In this document: piece after piece, positions 16,999 through 25,812 of the stretch | How positions within the stretch are numbered: position 1 is the stretch's first letter | Layout: each line of letters opens with the position of its first letter | Origin: Rhodobacteraceae bacterium UBA6197 | GTDB taxonomy: Bacteria > Pseudomonadota > Alphaproteobacteria > Rhodobacterales > Rhodobacteraceae | Assembly (NCBI GenBank): GCA_002422085.1 | Contig: DISZ01000009.1 | Coordinates: 34,740-98,739 of the forward strand | DNA: 64,000 nt | Direction of reading: 5' to 3' | The notes under the pieces: model-generated | What the model was told of the DNA's origin: nothing | Database searches by the model: none | What the model saw: only the letters and a program-made list of their open reading frames with translations | Position numbers and translations under genes: made by a program

Positions 16999-18180
16999 CT
17001 ATTGCAGATCGGCAAAGGCCTCTTGCATCCGGCTTACCGCTTCGTGCACCCGGGCGCGCGGCGTGGCCAGATTGAAGCGCAGACAGCATTCGCCTCCCGC
17101 GCCAAAGCTGGGGCCGTGGTTGGCGGCGATCCTTGCGCCCTGTTCGACCCGCGCGGTGAACTCCTCGCGCGGCATGCCGGTGCCCGAGAAATCGACCCAC
17201 GCCAGATAGGTCGCCTCAAGCGGCATCGAGCGCAGCCCCGGAATCGCATTGAGCCCCGCGTCAAAGACCTTTCGGTTGTCGTCGATATAGGCGATCAGCG
17301 CGTCCAGCCAGGCCGCGCCTTCGGGCGAATAGGCCGCCGTCGCCATCGTCATCCCGAAGGAATTGCCCGAGATCCCCATCGCGGCCATCCGCTGCGCGAA
17401 CCTTGCGCGCAGGGCCGGGTCGGGGATGATGACATTGCCGGTGTGGCTGCCCGCGATGTTGAAGGTCTTGGTGGTCGAGGTCATCATCACCAGCCGCTCG
17501 GTCACCTCGGCGGCGCGCGCCATGACCGTGTGGTGCTGACCGGGCATCACCAGATCGTGGTGGATCTCGTCCGAGACCAGGATCAGGTCGTGGCGTTTGC
17601 AAAACTCGGCCACGGCGCGCAGTTCGTCCAGGCTCCAGACCCGGCCGCCGGGGTTATGCGGCGAACAAAGGATCAGCATCTTTTCGGCGCCGGTCATCTG
17701 CGCCTCCCAGGCGTCGAAATCCATCTGGTAGCGGCCGTCCTGCACTGCCAGCCGGCACTCGACCACCTCGCGCCCGGCAGCTTTGATGACCCGCGCAAAG
17801 GCGTGATAGACCGGGGTCATCAGCACGATCCGGTCGCCCGGTCGGGTAAAGGTATCGACGCAAAGCGCGGTGCCGTTCACCAGGCCATGGGTGGTGAAGA
17901 TCCACGCGTTTTCCACGTCCCAGTCGTGGCGCGTCTTCATCCACCAGCGGATCGCGGCCAGATAGGCGGCGTCATCGCCGAAATAGCCGTAGATGCCATG
18001 CGCCGTCATGTCCTCAACCGCGCGTTGCACCGCCATCGGCGGGCGAAAATCCATGTCCGCGACCCACATCGACAGCCCCTCACTGGCGGGCACGCCGTAG
18101 ATGCTTTCCATGCAATCCCATTTCGAGGAATGGGTGCCAAGGCGGCAGATGATTTCGTCAAAGTTCGGGGCTTTGGTCAT
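16999..18180 (-). CDS. PatB/MalY-type cystathionine beta-lyase / aminotransferase
   Basis: 393 residues, fold-type I PLP enzyme. The N-terminus has the GxxSMWVADMDF motif (SEGLSMWVADMDFRPPMAV) diagnostic of the MalY/PatB C-S lyase group, HGIYGYFG, the LCSPHNPGGRVW loop, LVSDEIHHDLVM and the PLP-lysine in TSTTKTFNIAGSHTGNVII. It cleaves cystathionine or cysteine conjugates to pyruvate, ammonia and a thiol. It is transcribed away from the deformylase operon; the 186-base divergent region between them is AT-rich and probably holds both promoters. Confidence 0.88.
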   Translation of the reverse strand: MTKAPNFDEIICRLGTHSSKWDCMESIYGVPASEGLSMWVADMDFRPPMAVQRAVEDMTAHGIYGYFGDDAAYLAAIRWWMKTRHDWDVENAWIFTTHGLVNGTALCVDTFTRPGDRIVLMTPVYHAFARVIKAAGREVVECRLAVQDGRYQMDFDAWEAQMTGAEKMLILCSPHNPGGRVWSLDELRAVAEFCKRHDLILVSDEIHHDLVMPGQHHTVMARAAEVTERLVMMTSTTKTFNIAGSHTGNVIIPDPALRARFAQRMAAMGISGNSFGMTMATAAYSPEGAAWLDALIAYIDDNRKVFDAGLNAIPGLRSMPLEATYLAWVDFSGTGMPREEFTARVEQGARIAANHGPSFGAGGECCLRFNLATPRARVHEAVSRMQEAFADLQ

Positions 18181-18366
18181 CGGGGCGGTTTCCTGTCAGG
18201 GATTGGTGTGTGTTTTTGTTCTGATTTGGCATTCTATCCGGGAACAGCGTTCTGTGGAATATATTCTAGTTGGAACAACCTCCCTGAAATGTCGCTTTTG
18301 GCAAAACATTGTCCTCATTCTCTGATGCCATTGCGCGAACCGTCACCATCGCCTAAATCAACCGCC

Positions 18367-18924
18367 ATGACCCTACGCTCGATCCTTATACATCCCGACC
18401 CGCGGCTCAAGAAGCTTTGCGACCCCGTCGCACAGATCGATGACGATATCCGCCGGCTGGCGGATGACATGCTGGCGACGATGTATGACGCGCCGGGGGT
18501 GGGGCTTGCCGCGCCTCAGGTCGGTGTGCTGCGCCGCCTGTTCGTGCTGGATTGCGTCAAGGACAAATCCGCCGCACCCGACCCGCTCGTGATGGTCAAC
18601 CCCGAGATCACCTGGACCTCCGAGGCGCTGAATACCTATGAGGAAGGCTGCCTCTCGATCCCCGATCAATACGCCGATGTGACCCGCCCCGCCGAGGTGC
18701 GGATGCGCTGGCTGGGGCTGGACGGGCAAAGCCACGAAGAACAGTTCGACGGGCTTTGGGCGACCTGCGCGCAACACGAGTTGGACCACCTGAACGGCAA
18801 GCTGTTCATCGACTATATCGGCCCGCTCAAGCGCCAGATGATTACCCGCAAGATGGAAAAGCTCAAACGCGAACGCGCGCGTGAAGGGCAGGCGCGGCCT
18901 GGCCATTCTCAGGACTGGTTGTGA
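18367..18924 (+). CDS. def: peptide deformylase
   Basis: 185 residues from ATG 18367 (MTLRSILIHPDPRL). All three catalytic motifs are intact: GVGLAAPQ (44-51), EGCLS (93-97, metal ligand Cys95) and HELDH (137-141, two His ligands and catalytic Glu138). It removes the formyl group from nascent proteins. The C-terminal basic tail (KRQMITRKMEKLKRERAREG) is of the kind that contacts the ribosome. First gene of def-def-def'-fmt, each joined to the next by a 4-base start/stop overlap. Confidence 0.95.
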   Translation: MTLRSILIHPDPRLKKLCDPVAQIDDDIRRLADDMLATMYDAPGVGLAAPQVGVLRRLFVLDCVKDKSAAPDPLVMVNPEITWTSEALNTYEEGCLSIPDQYADVTRPAEVRMRWLGLDGQSHEEQFDGLWATCAQHELDHLNGKLFIDYIGPLKRQMITRKMEKLKRERAREGQARPGHSQDWL

Positions 18925-19415
18925 CCGTTCGGCCGATCCTGCGCTGGCCCGATCCGCGCCTGTCGCAGGTCTGCGCCCCGGTCGATACCGTCACCGACGC
19001 GGTGCGCAGCCTTGCCGCCGATATGCTGGAAACGATGTATGCCGCGCCGGGCCGTGGCCTTGCCGCGCCGCAGGTCGGGGTCTTGCTGCGCCTGTTCGTG
19101 ATGGACCCGACCTGGCGCGAGGGCGATCCGCGCCCGCTGGTCGTGCTGAACCCCAGCCTCAGCTCTGAGGGCGATGAACTGCTGACCAACGCCGAAGGCT
19201 GCCTGTCGCTGCCCGGAATCCTGGCCGAAGTGACCCGCCCGGCCGCCGTGCGGATGCGCTGGACCGGGCTGGACGGCGCGCCGCACGAGGCCCGCTTTAC
19301 CGGCTTTGGCGCGATCTGCGTGCAGCACGAGGCCGACCATCTGGACGGGGTGGTGACGCTCGATCATCTGACCGCCGCCACCCGTTCCCGGCTGGAGGCC
19401 GAATATTCCGCATGA
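18921..19415 (+). CDS. second peptide deformylase paralogue
   Basis: 164 residues from GTG 18921, overlapping the first def stop (GTGA). Motif 1 is GRGLAAPQ (44-51), motif 2 EGCLSLPG (92-99, Cys94) and motif 3 HEADH (136-140), so all metal ligands and the catalytic glutamate are present and activity is plausible. It lacks the basic C-terminal tail of the first copy. Multiple def genes are known in alphaproteobacteria; what distinguishes their substrates is not evident here. Confidence 0.88.
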   Translation: MTVRPILRWPDPRLSQVCAPVDTVTDAVRSLAADMLETMYAAPGRGLAAPQVGVLLRLFVMDPTWREGDPRPLVVLNPSLSSEGDELLTNAEGCLSLPGILAEVTRPAAVRMRWTGLDGAPHEARFTGFGAICVQHEADHLDGVVTLDHLTAATRSRLEAEYSA

Positions 19416-19912
19416 GCGTCCGTCCCTTCCTGCCCTATACGGATCGCCGTCTGCATGCCTCCGCCGAGCCGGTCGAGACCATTTCCGAGACCGTGCGGAT
19501 GATCTGGGACGATATGATCGACACGATGGAGGCGATGCCCGGCGTCGGCCTTGCCGCGCCGCAGATCGGCATCATGCTGCGGCTCGCGGTGGTCGATGCC
19601 TCGGACAAACGCGGGCAGGCGGTGCGGATGGCCAACCCCTCGGTGCTGCATGCCTCGATACAATTGCGCAAACACGAAGAGGCCAGCCCCAATCTGCCCG
19701 GCGTCTCGGCCTTGATCGAACGGCCCCGCGCGGTGACGGTGCGATTCCTGAACGACGCCGGTGACTGGGAAGAACGCGATTTCGTCGGCCTCTGGGCGAC
19801 CTCGGTGCAGCATCAGATCGACCACCTCGACGGCAAGGTCTTCGTCGATCACCTGACGCCGCTGCGCCGCAAGATGCTGGTGGCGAAATCGCAAAAGGCG
19901 GGACGCGGATGA
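19412..19912 (+). CDS. peptide deformylase-like protein, active site degenerate
   Basis: 166 residues, clearly homologous to the two deformylases upstream ([22 protein letters not shown]..., [13 protein letters not shown] at 44 onward). Two of the three catalytic motifs have changed: EGCLS is replaced by EASPN (90-94), losing the metal-ligand cysteine, and HExxH is HQIDH (134-138), replacing the catalytic glutamate by glutamine. Classic deformylase chemistry is therefore unlikely, yet the frame is intact and coupled by ATGA overlaps to both neighbours, which argues for a retained structural, binding or altered catalytic role. Confidence 0.85.
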   Translation: MSVRPFLPYTDRRLHASAEPVETISETVRMIWDDMIDTMEAMPGVGLAAPQIGIMLRLAVVDASDKRGQAVRMANPSVLHASIQLRKHEEASPNLPGVSALIERPRAVTVRFLNDAGDWEERDFVGLWATSVQHQIDHLDGKVFVDHLTPLRRKMLVAKSQKAGRG

Positions 19913-20805
19913 AGATCATCTTCATGGGCACGCCCGCGTTCTCGGTGCCGGTGCTTGAGGCACTGCATGCCGCGCATGAGGTGGTCGCCGTCTATTGCCA
20001 ACCGCCCCGCCCCGCCGGGCGCGGCAAGAAGGACCGGCCCAGCCCGGTGCAGGCCCGGGCCGAGGCACTGGGCCTGCCGGTGCGCCACCCGCGCAGCTTG
20101 AAGGACGCGCCCGAGCAGGCCGCGTTTGCCGCCCTCGGCGCCGATCTGGCGGTGGTCGTGGCCTATGGGCTGATCTTGCCGCCGCCGGTGCTCGCGGCGC
20201 CGCGCGCGGGCTGCCTCAACATTCACGCCTCGCTGTTGCCGCGCTGGCGCGGGGCGGCGCCGATCCAGCGCGCGATCATGGCCGGGGACAGCGATACCGG
20301 CGTCTGCATCATGCAGATGGAGGCCGGGCTGGATACCGGCCCGGTGCTGATGCGCGAAGCCACGCCGATCGGGCCCGAGGATACCTCTGCCGATCTGCAC
20401 GACCGGCTGGCGCAGATCGGGGCGCGGCTGATCCTCGAGGCGATCGACCGCCTCGCGGGTCTGGTGCCGCAGCCACAACCCGCCGACGGCGTCACCTATG
20501 CCGCCAAGATCGACAAATCCGAGGCCCGCATCGACTGGTCGCAACCCGCCGAGGTCGTGGACCGCCAGATCCGCGGACTTTCGCCCTTTCCCGGCGCATT
20601 CACCGAGATCAACGGCGAAAGGATCAAGCTGCTGCGCGGCCGTCGCGCACCCGGACAGGGCCGCCCCGGCGCCGTGCTTTCGGGCTTTACCGTCGCCTGT
20701 GGCTCAGGCGCCGTCGAGATCACCGAGGCCCAGCGCGAGGGCCGGCGCCCGATGGACGCCACCGAACTGCTGCGCGGCCTGACCCTGCCCGAATTCCTGT
20801 CCTGA
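19909..20805 (+). CDS. fmt: methionyl-tRNA formyltransferase
   Basis: 298 residues. The N-terminal formyltransferase domain shows [19 protein letters not shown], the folate-loop [14 protein letters not shown], and the catalytic motif [24 protein letters not shown]; the C-terminal tRNA-binding OB-like domain follows from about residue 205. It formylates initiator Met-tRNA using 10-formyl-THF, the step reversed on protein by the deformylases encoded just upstream. Start overlaps the third def-like gene (ATGA). A half-site of the dispersed repeat begins right after the stop. Confidence 0.95.
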   Translation: MKIIFMGTPAFSVPVLEALHAAHEVVAVYCQPPRPAGRGKKDRPSPVQARAEALGLPVRHPRSLKDAPEQAAFAALGADLAVVVAYGLILPPPVLAAPRAGCLNIHASLLPRWRGAAPIQRAIMAGDSDTGVCIMQMEAGLDTGPVLMREATPIGPEDTSADLHDRLAQIGARLILEAIDRLAGLVPQPQPADGVTYAAKIDKSEARIDWSQPAEVVDRQIRGLSPFPGAFTEINGERIKLLRGRRAPGQGRPGAVLSGFTVACGSGAVEITEAQREGRRPMDATELLRGLTLPEFLS

Positions 20806-20807
20806 TC

Positions 20808-20841
20808 GCTTCTCGTTGGCAAAAATACTCCCGCCGGAGGC
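20808..20841. repeat. dispersed repeat, single half-site (element C)
   Basis: Reads GCTTCTCGTTGGCAAAAATA then CTCCCGCCGGAGGC, the inverse orientation of the family core with a TTGGC variant tail like elements F and H. It begins 3 bases after the fmt stop codon; there is no partner half nearby. Confidence 0.7.
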
Positions 20842-20914
20842 ACCTGCCGGTGCCCATATACCTTCCCTTTGACAGCCTTCGCCCCCATATTCAGCACAGC
20901 CAAAGGAGGCCGAC

Positions 20915-21154
20915 ATGCCCATTATCGCCATGCTCATCATCGGCGCCGCTGCCGGATATATCGCCACCCGCACGATGCGGGTGGAAACCGATGTGCCGAC
21001 AACCATCGGTATCGGCGTCCTCGGGGCGCTGATCGGCGGGCTGGTGCTGCGGATCCTGATGACGATCACCGGCTTCATGGCGGGCTTTGTCGGTGCCGTG
21101 CTGGGGGCGATGGCGCTGATCTGGCTGTGGCGGCAATACGGGCCGCGCCGCTGA
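20915..21154 (+). CDS. GlsB/YeaQ/YmgE-like small membrane protein
   Basis: 79 residues with three hydrophobic segments (MPIIAMLIIGAAAGYIAT, TTIGIGVLGALIGGLVLRIL, GFMAGFVGAVLGAMALIWLW) and the conserved short loops of the transglycosylase-associated protein family, including the GxxGG turn. The ATG at 20915 has AAAGGAGG upstream. Such proteins are stress-related inner-membrane proteins of unclear mechanism. Its TGA overlaps the ATG of a 47-codon membrane ORF. Confidence 0.75.
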   Translation: MPIIAMLIIGAAAGYIATRTMRVETDVPTTIGIGVLGALIGGLVLRILMTITGFMAGFVGAVLGAMALIWLWRQYGPRR

Positions 21155-21297
21155 TGCTGGCCGCGCTTCTGGCCATTTCCGGCAGGGTCGGATCGGGGCT
21201 GACGCTCTGGCTGCTGGGGTTGGCGATCTGGTTGTTCACCCGGCCCGGCGGTTGGGCGGTCGTGGTCGTGGCGACACTGGTCGCGCTGAAACTTTAG
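21154..21297 (+). CDS. 47-residue hydrophobic mini-protein
   Basis: A short frame starting at ATG 21154, whose first base is the last base of the preceding stop codon (TGATG), so translation could be coupled. The product (MLAALLAISGRVGSGLTLWL and onward, ending VVVVATLVALKL) is two hydrophobic stretches separated by TRPGG, consistent with a helical hairpin in the membrane. The coupling and clean membrane character support it; its small size and lack of a recognised family keep it uncertain. It ends 28 bases before a dispersed repeat. Confidence 0.45.
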   Translation: MLAALLAISGRVGSGLTLWLLGLAIWLFTRPGGWAVVVVATLVALKL

Positions 21298-21324
21298 CGC
21301 CGGCGCCAGGGGCATCGGACAGGA

Positions 21325-21357
21325 GCCTCCGGCGGGGATATTTTCACGAAGATGAAA
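21325..21357. repeat. dispersed repeat, single half-site (element D)
   Basis: A full consensus half-site: GCCTCCGGCGGGGATATTTT followed by CACGAAGATGAAA. It sits between convergent transcription units (mini-protein ending 21297 and TRIC-like gene ending 21369) and is a near copy of the right half of element I. Confidence 0.8.
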
Positions 21358-21368
21358 GCGCGGCGCGG

Positions 21369-22022
21369 TCAGACCCGGGGCGGGCGCGATTTGTAGACCG
21401 GCAGCTTCCAGCCAAACGCGAGGCTGCCCGCGCGCAGGCAAAAGGTGACGGCCGCGCAGGCCAGAAGGGCGGGGGTGCCGGGCCAGCCCAAGGCCACCGC
21501 GATCAGCGATGCGCCCGCGCCGCAAAACGCCGCCGTCAGGTAAAGCTCGCCCTGTTTGAGCAAGAGCGGCACCTCGTTGCACACGACATCGCGCATCAAC
21601 CCACCGAAAGAGCCGGTGGCGACGCCCATGATCAGCACCACGATCGGCCCATGCCCCAGCGCCATGGTGACCCCGACCCCGGCCGGCACCGCGACCGCCA
21701 GCGCGCAGGCGTCAAGCCACAGCAACGCCCGGTAGCGGCTTTCCAGCAGATGCGCGGTAAAAAACACCACCAGCGCCGCCGCGGAGGCAATCGCCACGAA
21801 CTCGGGGCGGGCGACCCAGAACACCGGATCGCGCCCCAGCAGCAGGTCGCGCAGCGTGCCGCCGCCCACCGCTGTCAGCGCGGCAATGAAGACGAACCCG
21901 ACCAGATCCAGTTGTTGCCGCGACGCCACCAGCGCCCCGGTCAGTGCAAAGACCAGCACCGAGGCGTATTCCAGCCACGCCACCAGCGTCAGATCGACCA
22001 GATGCAGATCCGGCAGGGTCAT
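21369..22022 (-). CDS. trimeric intracellular cation channel-like protein (YadS/UPF0126)
   Basis: 217 residues from ATG 22022. Seven hydrophobic segments arranged as two repeats of the glycine-hinge unit: first [45 protein letters not shown], second [34 protein letters not shown]. The [12 protein letters not shown] and GGLMRDV motifs identify the bacterial TRIC/UPF0126 family, monovalent cation channels in the inner membrane. The start overlaps the rnhA stop by 4 bases (ATGA on the minus strand), so the gene is downstream of rnhA in one operon. Confidence 0.88.
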   Translation of the reverse strand: MTLPDLHLVDLTLVAWLEYASVLVFALTGALVASRQQLDLVGFVFIAALTAVGGGTLRDLLLGRDPVFWVARPEFVAIASAAALVVFFTAHLLESRYRALLWLDACALAVAVPAGVGVTMALGHGPIVVLIMGVATGSFGGLMRDVVCNEVPLLLKQGELYLTAAFCGAGASLIAVALGWPGTPALLACAAVTFCLRAGSLAFGWKLPVYKSRPPRV

Positions 22023-22528
22023 CGGCCGCGGACCCCGCCACCCGCGCCCGCCTTGCCCGCGCCCGCCTTGCCCGCGCCCGCCTTGAACGGCGCCATGCCC
22101 TCGCGGGCCAGTTCGTCGGCACGTTCGTTTTCGGGGTGGCCGGCGTGGCCCTTGATCCATTTCCAGGTCACCTTGTGGCGCGCTTGCGCGGCGTCAAGAC
22201 GTTGCCACAGGTCCACGTTCTTGACCGGCTTGCGGTCGGCCGTCTTCCAGCCGTTCTTCTTCCAGCCAAAGATCCAGGCGGTGACGCCGTTCTTCACATA
22301 GGCGCTGTCGGTGGTGATGGTGATCGCGCTGTCGCGGGTCAGCGCCTCCAGCGCCGAGATCGCGGCGATCAGCTCCATCCGGTTGTTGGTGGTATCGGCC
22401 TCGCCGCCGTTCAGCACCCGCTCCTTGACCAGCGTGTCGCCGTCATAGGCGCGCATCAAGACGCCCCAGCCCCCCGGCCCGGGGTTGCCGCTGCACGCGC
22501 CGTCGGTCCATGCCTGTATCTGTGTCAT
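22019..22528 (-). CDS. rnhA: ribonuclease HI
   Basis: 169 residues from ATG 22528 ([20 protein letters not shown]). Active-site carboxylates are visible in order: Asp in [11 protein letters not shown], Glu in NRMELIAAI, Asp in [10 protein letters not shown] and Asp in ERADELA, with the histidine loop [13 protein letters not shown]. It degrades the RNA strand of RNA-DNA hybrids. The last 17 residues carry a low-complexity KAGAG repeat encoded by a 15-bp tandem array, an extension beyond the normal ~155-residue enzyme. Overlaps the TRIC-like gene. Confidence 0.96.
   Translation of the reverse strand: MTQIQAWTDGACSGNPGPGGWGVLMRAYDGDTLVKERVLNGGEADTTNNRMELIAAISALEALTRDSAITITTDSAYVKNGVTAWIFGWKKNGWKTADRKPVKNVDLWQRLDAAQARHKVTWKWIKGHAGHPENERADELAREGMAPFKAGAGKAGAGKAGAGGGVRGR
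22041..22085. repeat. 15-bp tandem repeat, 3 perfect copies, inside rnhA
   Basis: The unit CCCGCGCCCGCCTTG is repeated exactly three times (22041-22055, 22056-22070, 22071-22085). In the minus-strand reading it encodes three copies of KAGAG at the RNase HI C-terminus. Its multiple-of-three length preserves the frame, so copy number can vary without damaging the enzyme. Confidence 0.95.
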
Positions 22529-22584
22529 GCTTGCTCTTTGGTCCAAGTGAGTCGTTGTGGCGGGCGCTTCGGGGTCGGTGCCGA

Positions 22585-23190
22585 TCAGGCGCGTTCAAGC
22601 GCCAGCCGTGCCCCCAGTGCTGCGAACGAGGCGGCAAAGGCCCGCCGGACCCAGCCCATCACCCGAGGACTGCCCAGCACGGCCTTGCGGCCACTGACCG
22701 CCAGCCCGGTGTAAAGCACGAAAACGCCGAAGGTCATTGCGGAAAAGCCCAGCCCCAGCGCGATCATCTGGTGCAGATGCGCCCCTTGCGCAGGCAGGAA
22801 TTGTGGCAGGAATGCCACGAAGAACATCGGCAATTTGGGGTTGAGAATGTTCAGCACGATGCCGCGCCGCACGACCTGCCAGCCCGGCGCCGGTTCGCTC
22901 GCGCCGATCTCGAGCCCACCTTTGCTTTGCAGCACCGACCAGGCCATCCACAGCAGATAGGCGACGCCGGCGTATTTCACCGCCTGAAACAACACCGCGC
23001 TGGTATGCAGCACGGCGGCCAGCCCCGCCATCGCCACGCCCAGATGCAGCATCGTCGCCAGCGTGCACCCGGTTGCGGCCAGCATCCCGCCCCGCAGGCC
23101 CCCCGCCAGCGTTGACGACAGCGTGTAGATCACGCCGATCCCCGGCGCGACGCAGACCACAAAGGCCGTCAGCAGGAATTCCCAGCTCAT
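22585..23190 (-). CDS. LysE/RhtB-family amino acid exporter
   Basis: 201 residues with six hydrophobic segments and no signal peptide cleavage site. Family hallmarks are the N-terminal [35 protein letters not shown] (the PGP/GxxxG region of LysE translocators), [17 protein letters not shown] and [19 protein letters not shown]. Such proteins export amino acids or homoserine lactones from the cytoplasm. The gene stands alone, upstream of rnhA on the same strand; substrate cannot be predicted. Confidence 0.88.
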   Translation of the reverse strand: MSWEFLLTAFVVCVAPGIGVIYTLSSTLAGGLRGGMLAATGCTLATMLHLGVAMAGLAAVLHTSAVLFQAVKYAGVAYLLWMAWSVLQSKGGLEIGASEPAPGWQVVRRGIVLNILNPKLPMFFVAFLPQFLPAQGAHLHQMIALGLGFSAMTFGVFVLYTGLAVSGRKAVLGSPRVMGWVRRAFAASFAALGARLALERA

Positions 23191-23301
23191 TCGTTGATCT
23201 CCTCATACCCCGCCGCCCCGACACCCTCGGCGCAGGCGCCGCCTTCTGCCTTTGCCATAGCCGAGATCTGACCCGAGCGCGACCTGACCTTGCCCGGCCG
23301 C

Positions 23302-24261
23302 CTATTGCTCGCCTTGCGCCGTATCGCGCAACACCCGAGGCACCTTGAACTCGATATCCTCGCGCGCCGCCTCGACCAGTTCCAGCGCTACCTCATAGCG
23401 CGCGCGAAACGCCGCGATGACCTCATCGACCAGCACTTCCGGCGCGCTGGCCCCCGCCGTCACCCCGACCGCCGTCACCCCCTCCAGCGCGCGCCAGTCG
23501 ATCTCCGAGGCGCGCTGCACCAGTTGCGCATGGCCGCAGCCCGCCGCGCGCCCGACCTCGACCAGACGGCGCGAGTTCGACGAATTCGGCGCGCCGATCA
23601 CCAAAAGCGCGCCGATCCGGGGCGCGATCCCCTTGACGGCGGCCTGCCGGTTGGTGGTGGCATAGCAGATATCTTCCTTGGTCGGGCCAATGATGCCGGG
23701 AAACCGCGCCTGAAGCGCGGCCACGATCCCGGCGGTATCGTCGACCGACAGCGTGGTCTGCGTGATGAAGGCCAGCCGCGCCGGGTCGCGCGGGGTCAGC
23801 CGCGCCACATCCTCGACAGTCTCGACCAAAAGCACCTCGCCCTCGGGCAACTGGCCCATGGTGCCCAGTGTCTCGGGGTGGCCGGCATGGCCGATCATCA
23901 CCATCTGAAGGCCCTCGCTGTGGTGCCGCTCGGCCTCGATATGGACCTTGCTGACCAGAGGGCAGGTGGCATCGACATAGACCATCTCGCGCCGCGCGGC
24001 CTCGGCAGGAACCGCTTTCGGAACGCCATGGGCAGAAAAGATCACCGGCCGATCGGTTGGGCATTCGTCAAGCTCTTCAACGAAAACAGCACCTTGCGCG
24101 CGCAGACTGTCAACGACGAACTTGTTGTGCACGATCTCGTGGCGCACATAGACCGGCGCCCCCCATTTCTTCAGCGCCAGTTCGACGATCTTGATCGCCC
24201 GGTCCACACCGGCACAAAAGCCACGCGGCGCGGCAAGATAAAGGGTCAATGCGGGTTTCAT
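23302..24261 (-). CDS. ispH: 4-hydroxy-3-methylbut-2-enyl diphosphate reductase
   Basis: 319 residues from ATG 24261 ([20 protein letters not shown]); an upstream GTG would add seven residues. The three [4Fe-4S] cysteines are visible in [21 protein letters not shown] and [10 protein letters not shown], with the catalytic region [14 protein letters not shown] and [13 protein letters not shown]. It makes IPP and DMAPP in the last step of the MEP isoprenoid pathway. SD AGGAGG precedes the start. A hairpin plus repeat half-site lies in the 169-base gap to the upstream labA-like gene. Confidence 0.96.
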   Translation of the reverse strand: MKPALTLYLAAPRGFCAGVDRAIKIVELALKKWGAPVYVRHEIVHNKFVVDSLRAQGAVFVEELDECPTDRPVIFSAHGVPKAVPAEAARREMVYVDATCPLVSKVHIEAERHHSEGLQMVMIGHAGHPETLGTMGQLPEGEVLLVETVEDVARLTPRDPARLAFITQTTLSVDDTAGIVAALQARFPGIIGPTKEDICYATTNRQAAVKGIAPRIGALLVIGAPNSSNSRRLVEVGRAAGCGHAQLVQRASEIDWRALEGVTAVGVTAGASAPEVLVDEVIAAFRARYEVALELVEAAREDIEFKVPRVLRDTAQGEQ

Positions 24262-24321
24262 CGGCACCTCCTGTTGGCTCACAGCTATGCGCCGCCCGCG
24301 CCAAGGTCCAGCCCGAATTCC

Positions 24322-24387
24322 GCTTCACCTTCGCGCAAATATCCCGGGGGGTGAATTGGCGCAGCCAAGAGGGGGGCAGCGCCCCCC
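24322..24387. repeat. dispersed half-site plus GGGGGGC hairpin (element E)
   Basis: CTTCACCTTCGCGCAAATAT then CCC is the family half-site; it is followed by GGGGGGTG and, after about 17 bases, the hairpin GGGGGGC-AGC-GCCCCCC (24371-24387). On the minus strand this follows the NYN gene (ends 24431), so it may terminate that transcript, though no long U-run follows. Confidence 0.7.
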
Positions 24388-24430
24388 TGACCCCCGATCC
24401 GACCCCGGCCCCTTGACCTCGGGCCGCGCG

Positions 24431-25003
24431 TCAAACCTCGGCGGACCCGCTGTCGGTCTCGTCGAAACGCGGCTCGCGCGGCGGGCGGCCGATCACATCG
24501 CGCAGCGCATCCAGCTCGATGAAGTTGTCGGCCTGACGGCGCAGCTCATCGGCGATCATCGGCGGCTGGCTGCGGATCGTCGAGACGACCGACACCCGGC
24601 ACCCCAGCCGTTGCAGGCTTTCCACCAGCGGCCGGAAATCGCCATCACCTGAAAACAGCACGATGTGATCCAGCCGCGGTGCCAGCTCCATCGCGTTCAC
24701 CGCCAGCTCGATGTCCATGTTGCCCTTGACCTTGCGGCGGCCCATTGAATCGGTGAATTCCTTGGCCGGCTTGGTGACCATCGCGTAGCCATTGTAGTTC
24801 AGCCAATCGACCAGCGGCCGGATCGGCGAATACTCTTCGTTCTCCAGCAAGGCGGTATAGTAGAACGCCCGAACCAGCTTGCCGCGCCGTTCGAACTCTT
24901 GGCGTAAAAGCTTGTAATCAATGTCGAACCCAAGGGCCTTCGCGGCGGCATAGAGGTTCGAACCATCGATGAACAACGCAAGTCGCTCGTCCTTGTAAAA
25001 CAT
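24431..25003 (-). CDS. NYN-domain (LabA/DUF88-like) putative RNase
   Basis: 190 residues from ATG 25003, with AAAGGA upstream. The PIN-like NYN fold is marked by acidic residues in ALFIDGSNLYAAAK, VKGNMDIELAVNAME and IVLFSGDGDFRPLVESL, followed by GCRVSVVSTIRSQPP and a helical end. NYN proteins are metal-dependent ribonucleases; the three aspartates expected of the active site are present. Divergent from folK with 118 bases between starts. Substrate RNA is unknown. Confidence 0.85.
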   Translation of the reverse strand: MFYKDERLALFIDGSNLYAAAKALGFDIDYKLLRQEFERRGKLVRAFYYTALLENEEYSPIRPLVDWLNYNGYAMVTKPAKEFTDSMGRRKVKGNMDIELAVNAMELAPRLDHIVLFSGDGDFRPLVESLQRLGCRVSVVSTIRSQPPMIADELRRQADNFIELDALRDVIGRPPREPRFDETDSGSAEV

Positions 25004-25121
25004 CAAATGGGTCCTTTCAGGAATGCTCGTCCCCTGTTCTCGTGCTTGAAAAACGGATACTGGAAATACGAACCAAGTGCATAGCATCTTCACCCCGCAC
25101 ATAATCAAACCGGGACGCCGA

Positions 25122-25721
25122 ATGGAATCTATCCAAAAGGACAGTAGCACGCTTGTCGTCGCTCTGGGCGGAAACCTGCCCCGCGCGACCGGGAAGTCAC
25201 CGGCAGCCCCGGATTGCAGCGCGACTCTGGTGGCGGCGCTTGATGCCTTGGTGGCGCGCGGCTATCGGCTTCGGGCGGTCAGCCGATTCTTTCGCAGCCC
25301 CGCCTTTCCGGCCGGGTCCGGCCCCGATTATGTGAACGCCTGCGCGCTGCTTGAGACGACCGAAACCCGGCCCGAGGCGGTTCTTGCGGCGCTTCACGCG
25401 GTCGAGGCCGCCCATGGCCGGGTGCGCAGCACGCGCTGGGCGGCGCGCTCACTGGATCTTGATCTGCTGGACGCCGGCGGCCGCATCCTGCCCGATGCCG
25501 CGACCCATGCCCGCTGGCGCGATCTGCCCCTTGCCGACCAGAAAACCCGGACGCCGGACCGGCTGATCCTGCCGCATCCTCGCCTTGCCGACCGCGCTTT
25601 CGTGCTGATTCCCCTTGCCGATATCGCTCCGAACTGGCGCCACCCGGTCAGTGGCAAAACCGTGATGCAGATGCTTTCGACACTGCCACAGGCCGAAAAA
25701 GCCGCGATTGTGCCGATTTAG
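25122..25721 (+). CDS. folK: 6-hydroxymethyl-7,8-dihydropterin pyrophosphokinase
   Basis: 199 residues from ATG 25122; an upstream in-frame GTG at 25077 is unlikely. HPPK motifs: VVALGGNLP at the N-terminus, SRFFRSPAFPAGSGPDYVNACALLET, the RxxRWAARSLDLDLL magnesium/ATP block (STRWAARSLDLDLLDAGG) and LPHPRLADRAFVLIPLADIAP. It pyrophosphorylates dihydropterin in folate synthesis. A stable hairpin at 25741-25759 follows. Confidence 0.93.
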   Translation: MESIQKDSSTLVVALGGNLPRATGKSPAAPDCSATLVAALDALVARGYRLRAVSRFFRSPAFPAGSGPDYVNACALLETTETRPEAVLAALHAVEAAHGRVRSTRWAARSLDLDLLDAGGRILPDAATHARWRDLPLADQKTRTPDRLILPHPRLADRAFVLIPLADIAPNWRHPVSGKTVMQMLSTLPQAEKAAIVPI

Positions 25722-25740
25722 GCGGCCAATCACCCGGATT

Positions 25741-25759
25741 GGGCGCTTGTCAAGCGCCC
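25741..25759. terminator. hairpin between folK and rpoZ
   Basis: GGGCGCTT-GTC-AAGCGCCC is a perfect 8-bp stem with 3-base loop, 20 bases after the folK stop. It has no U-run (TGTCAGGG follows), so it may be a weak terminator, an attenuating structure or an mRNA 3'-end stabiliser rather than a classical intrinsic terminator. Confidence 0.5.
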
Positions 25760-25812
25760 TGTCAGGGCCTAAATAGACGCTCCACATCTCCCAATTCGGA
25801 TAGGAGCTGCCG

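Noticed and set aside
17002..18366. In-frame upstream extension of the first deformylase through malY
   Set aside because: Only the part from 18367 has deformylase homology; the rest is the antisense shadow of the PLP enzyme.
18181..18366. LexA-type GTTC-N7-GTTC box between malY and def
   Set aside because: GTTC/GAAC pieces occur but not with the 7-base direct spacing typical of alphaproteobacterial LexA sites.
22019..22160. Longer N-terminus for the TRIC-like channel upstream of 22022
   Set aside because: The upstream frame is the antisense-phase reading of the rnhA KAGAG repeat and has no membrane character; ATG 22022 fits the coupled start.
24940..24975. GGTTCGAACC-like stretch resembling a tRNA T-loop
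   Set aside because: Lies inside the NYN coding sequence and no acceptor or anticodon arm can be folded around it.
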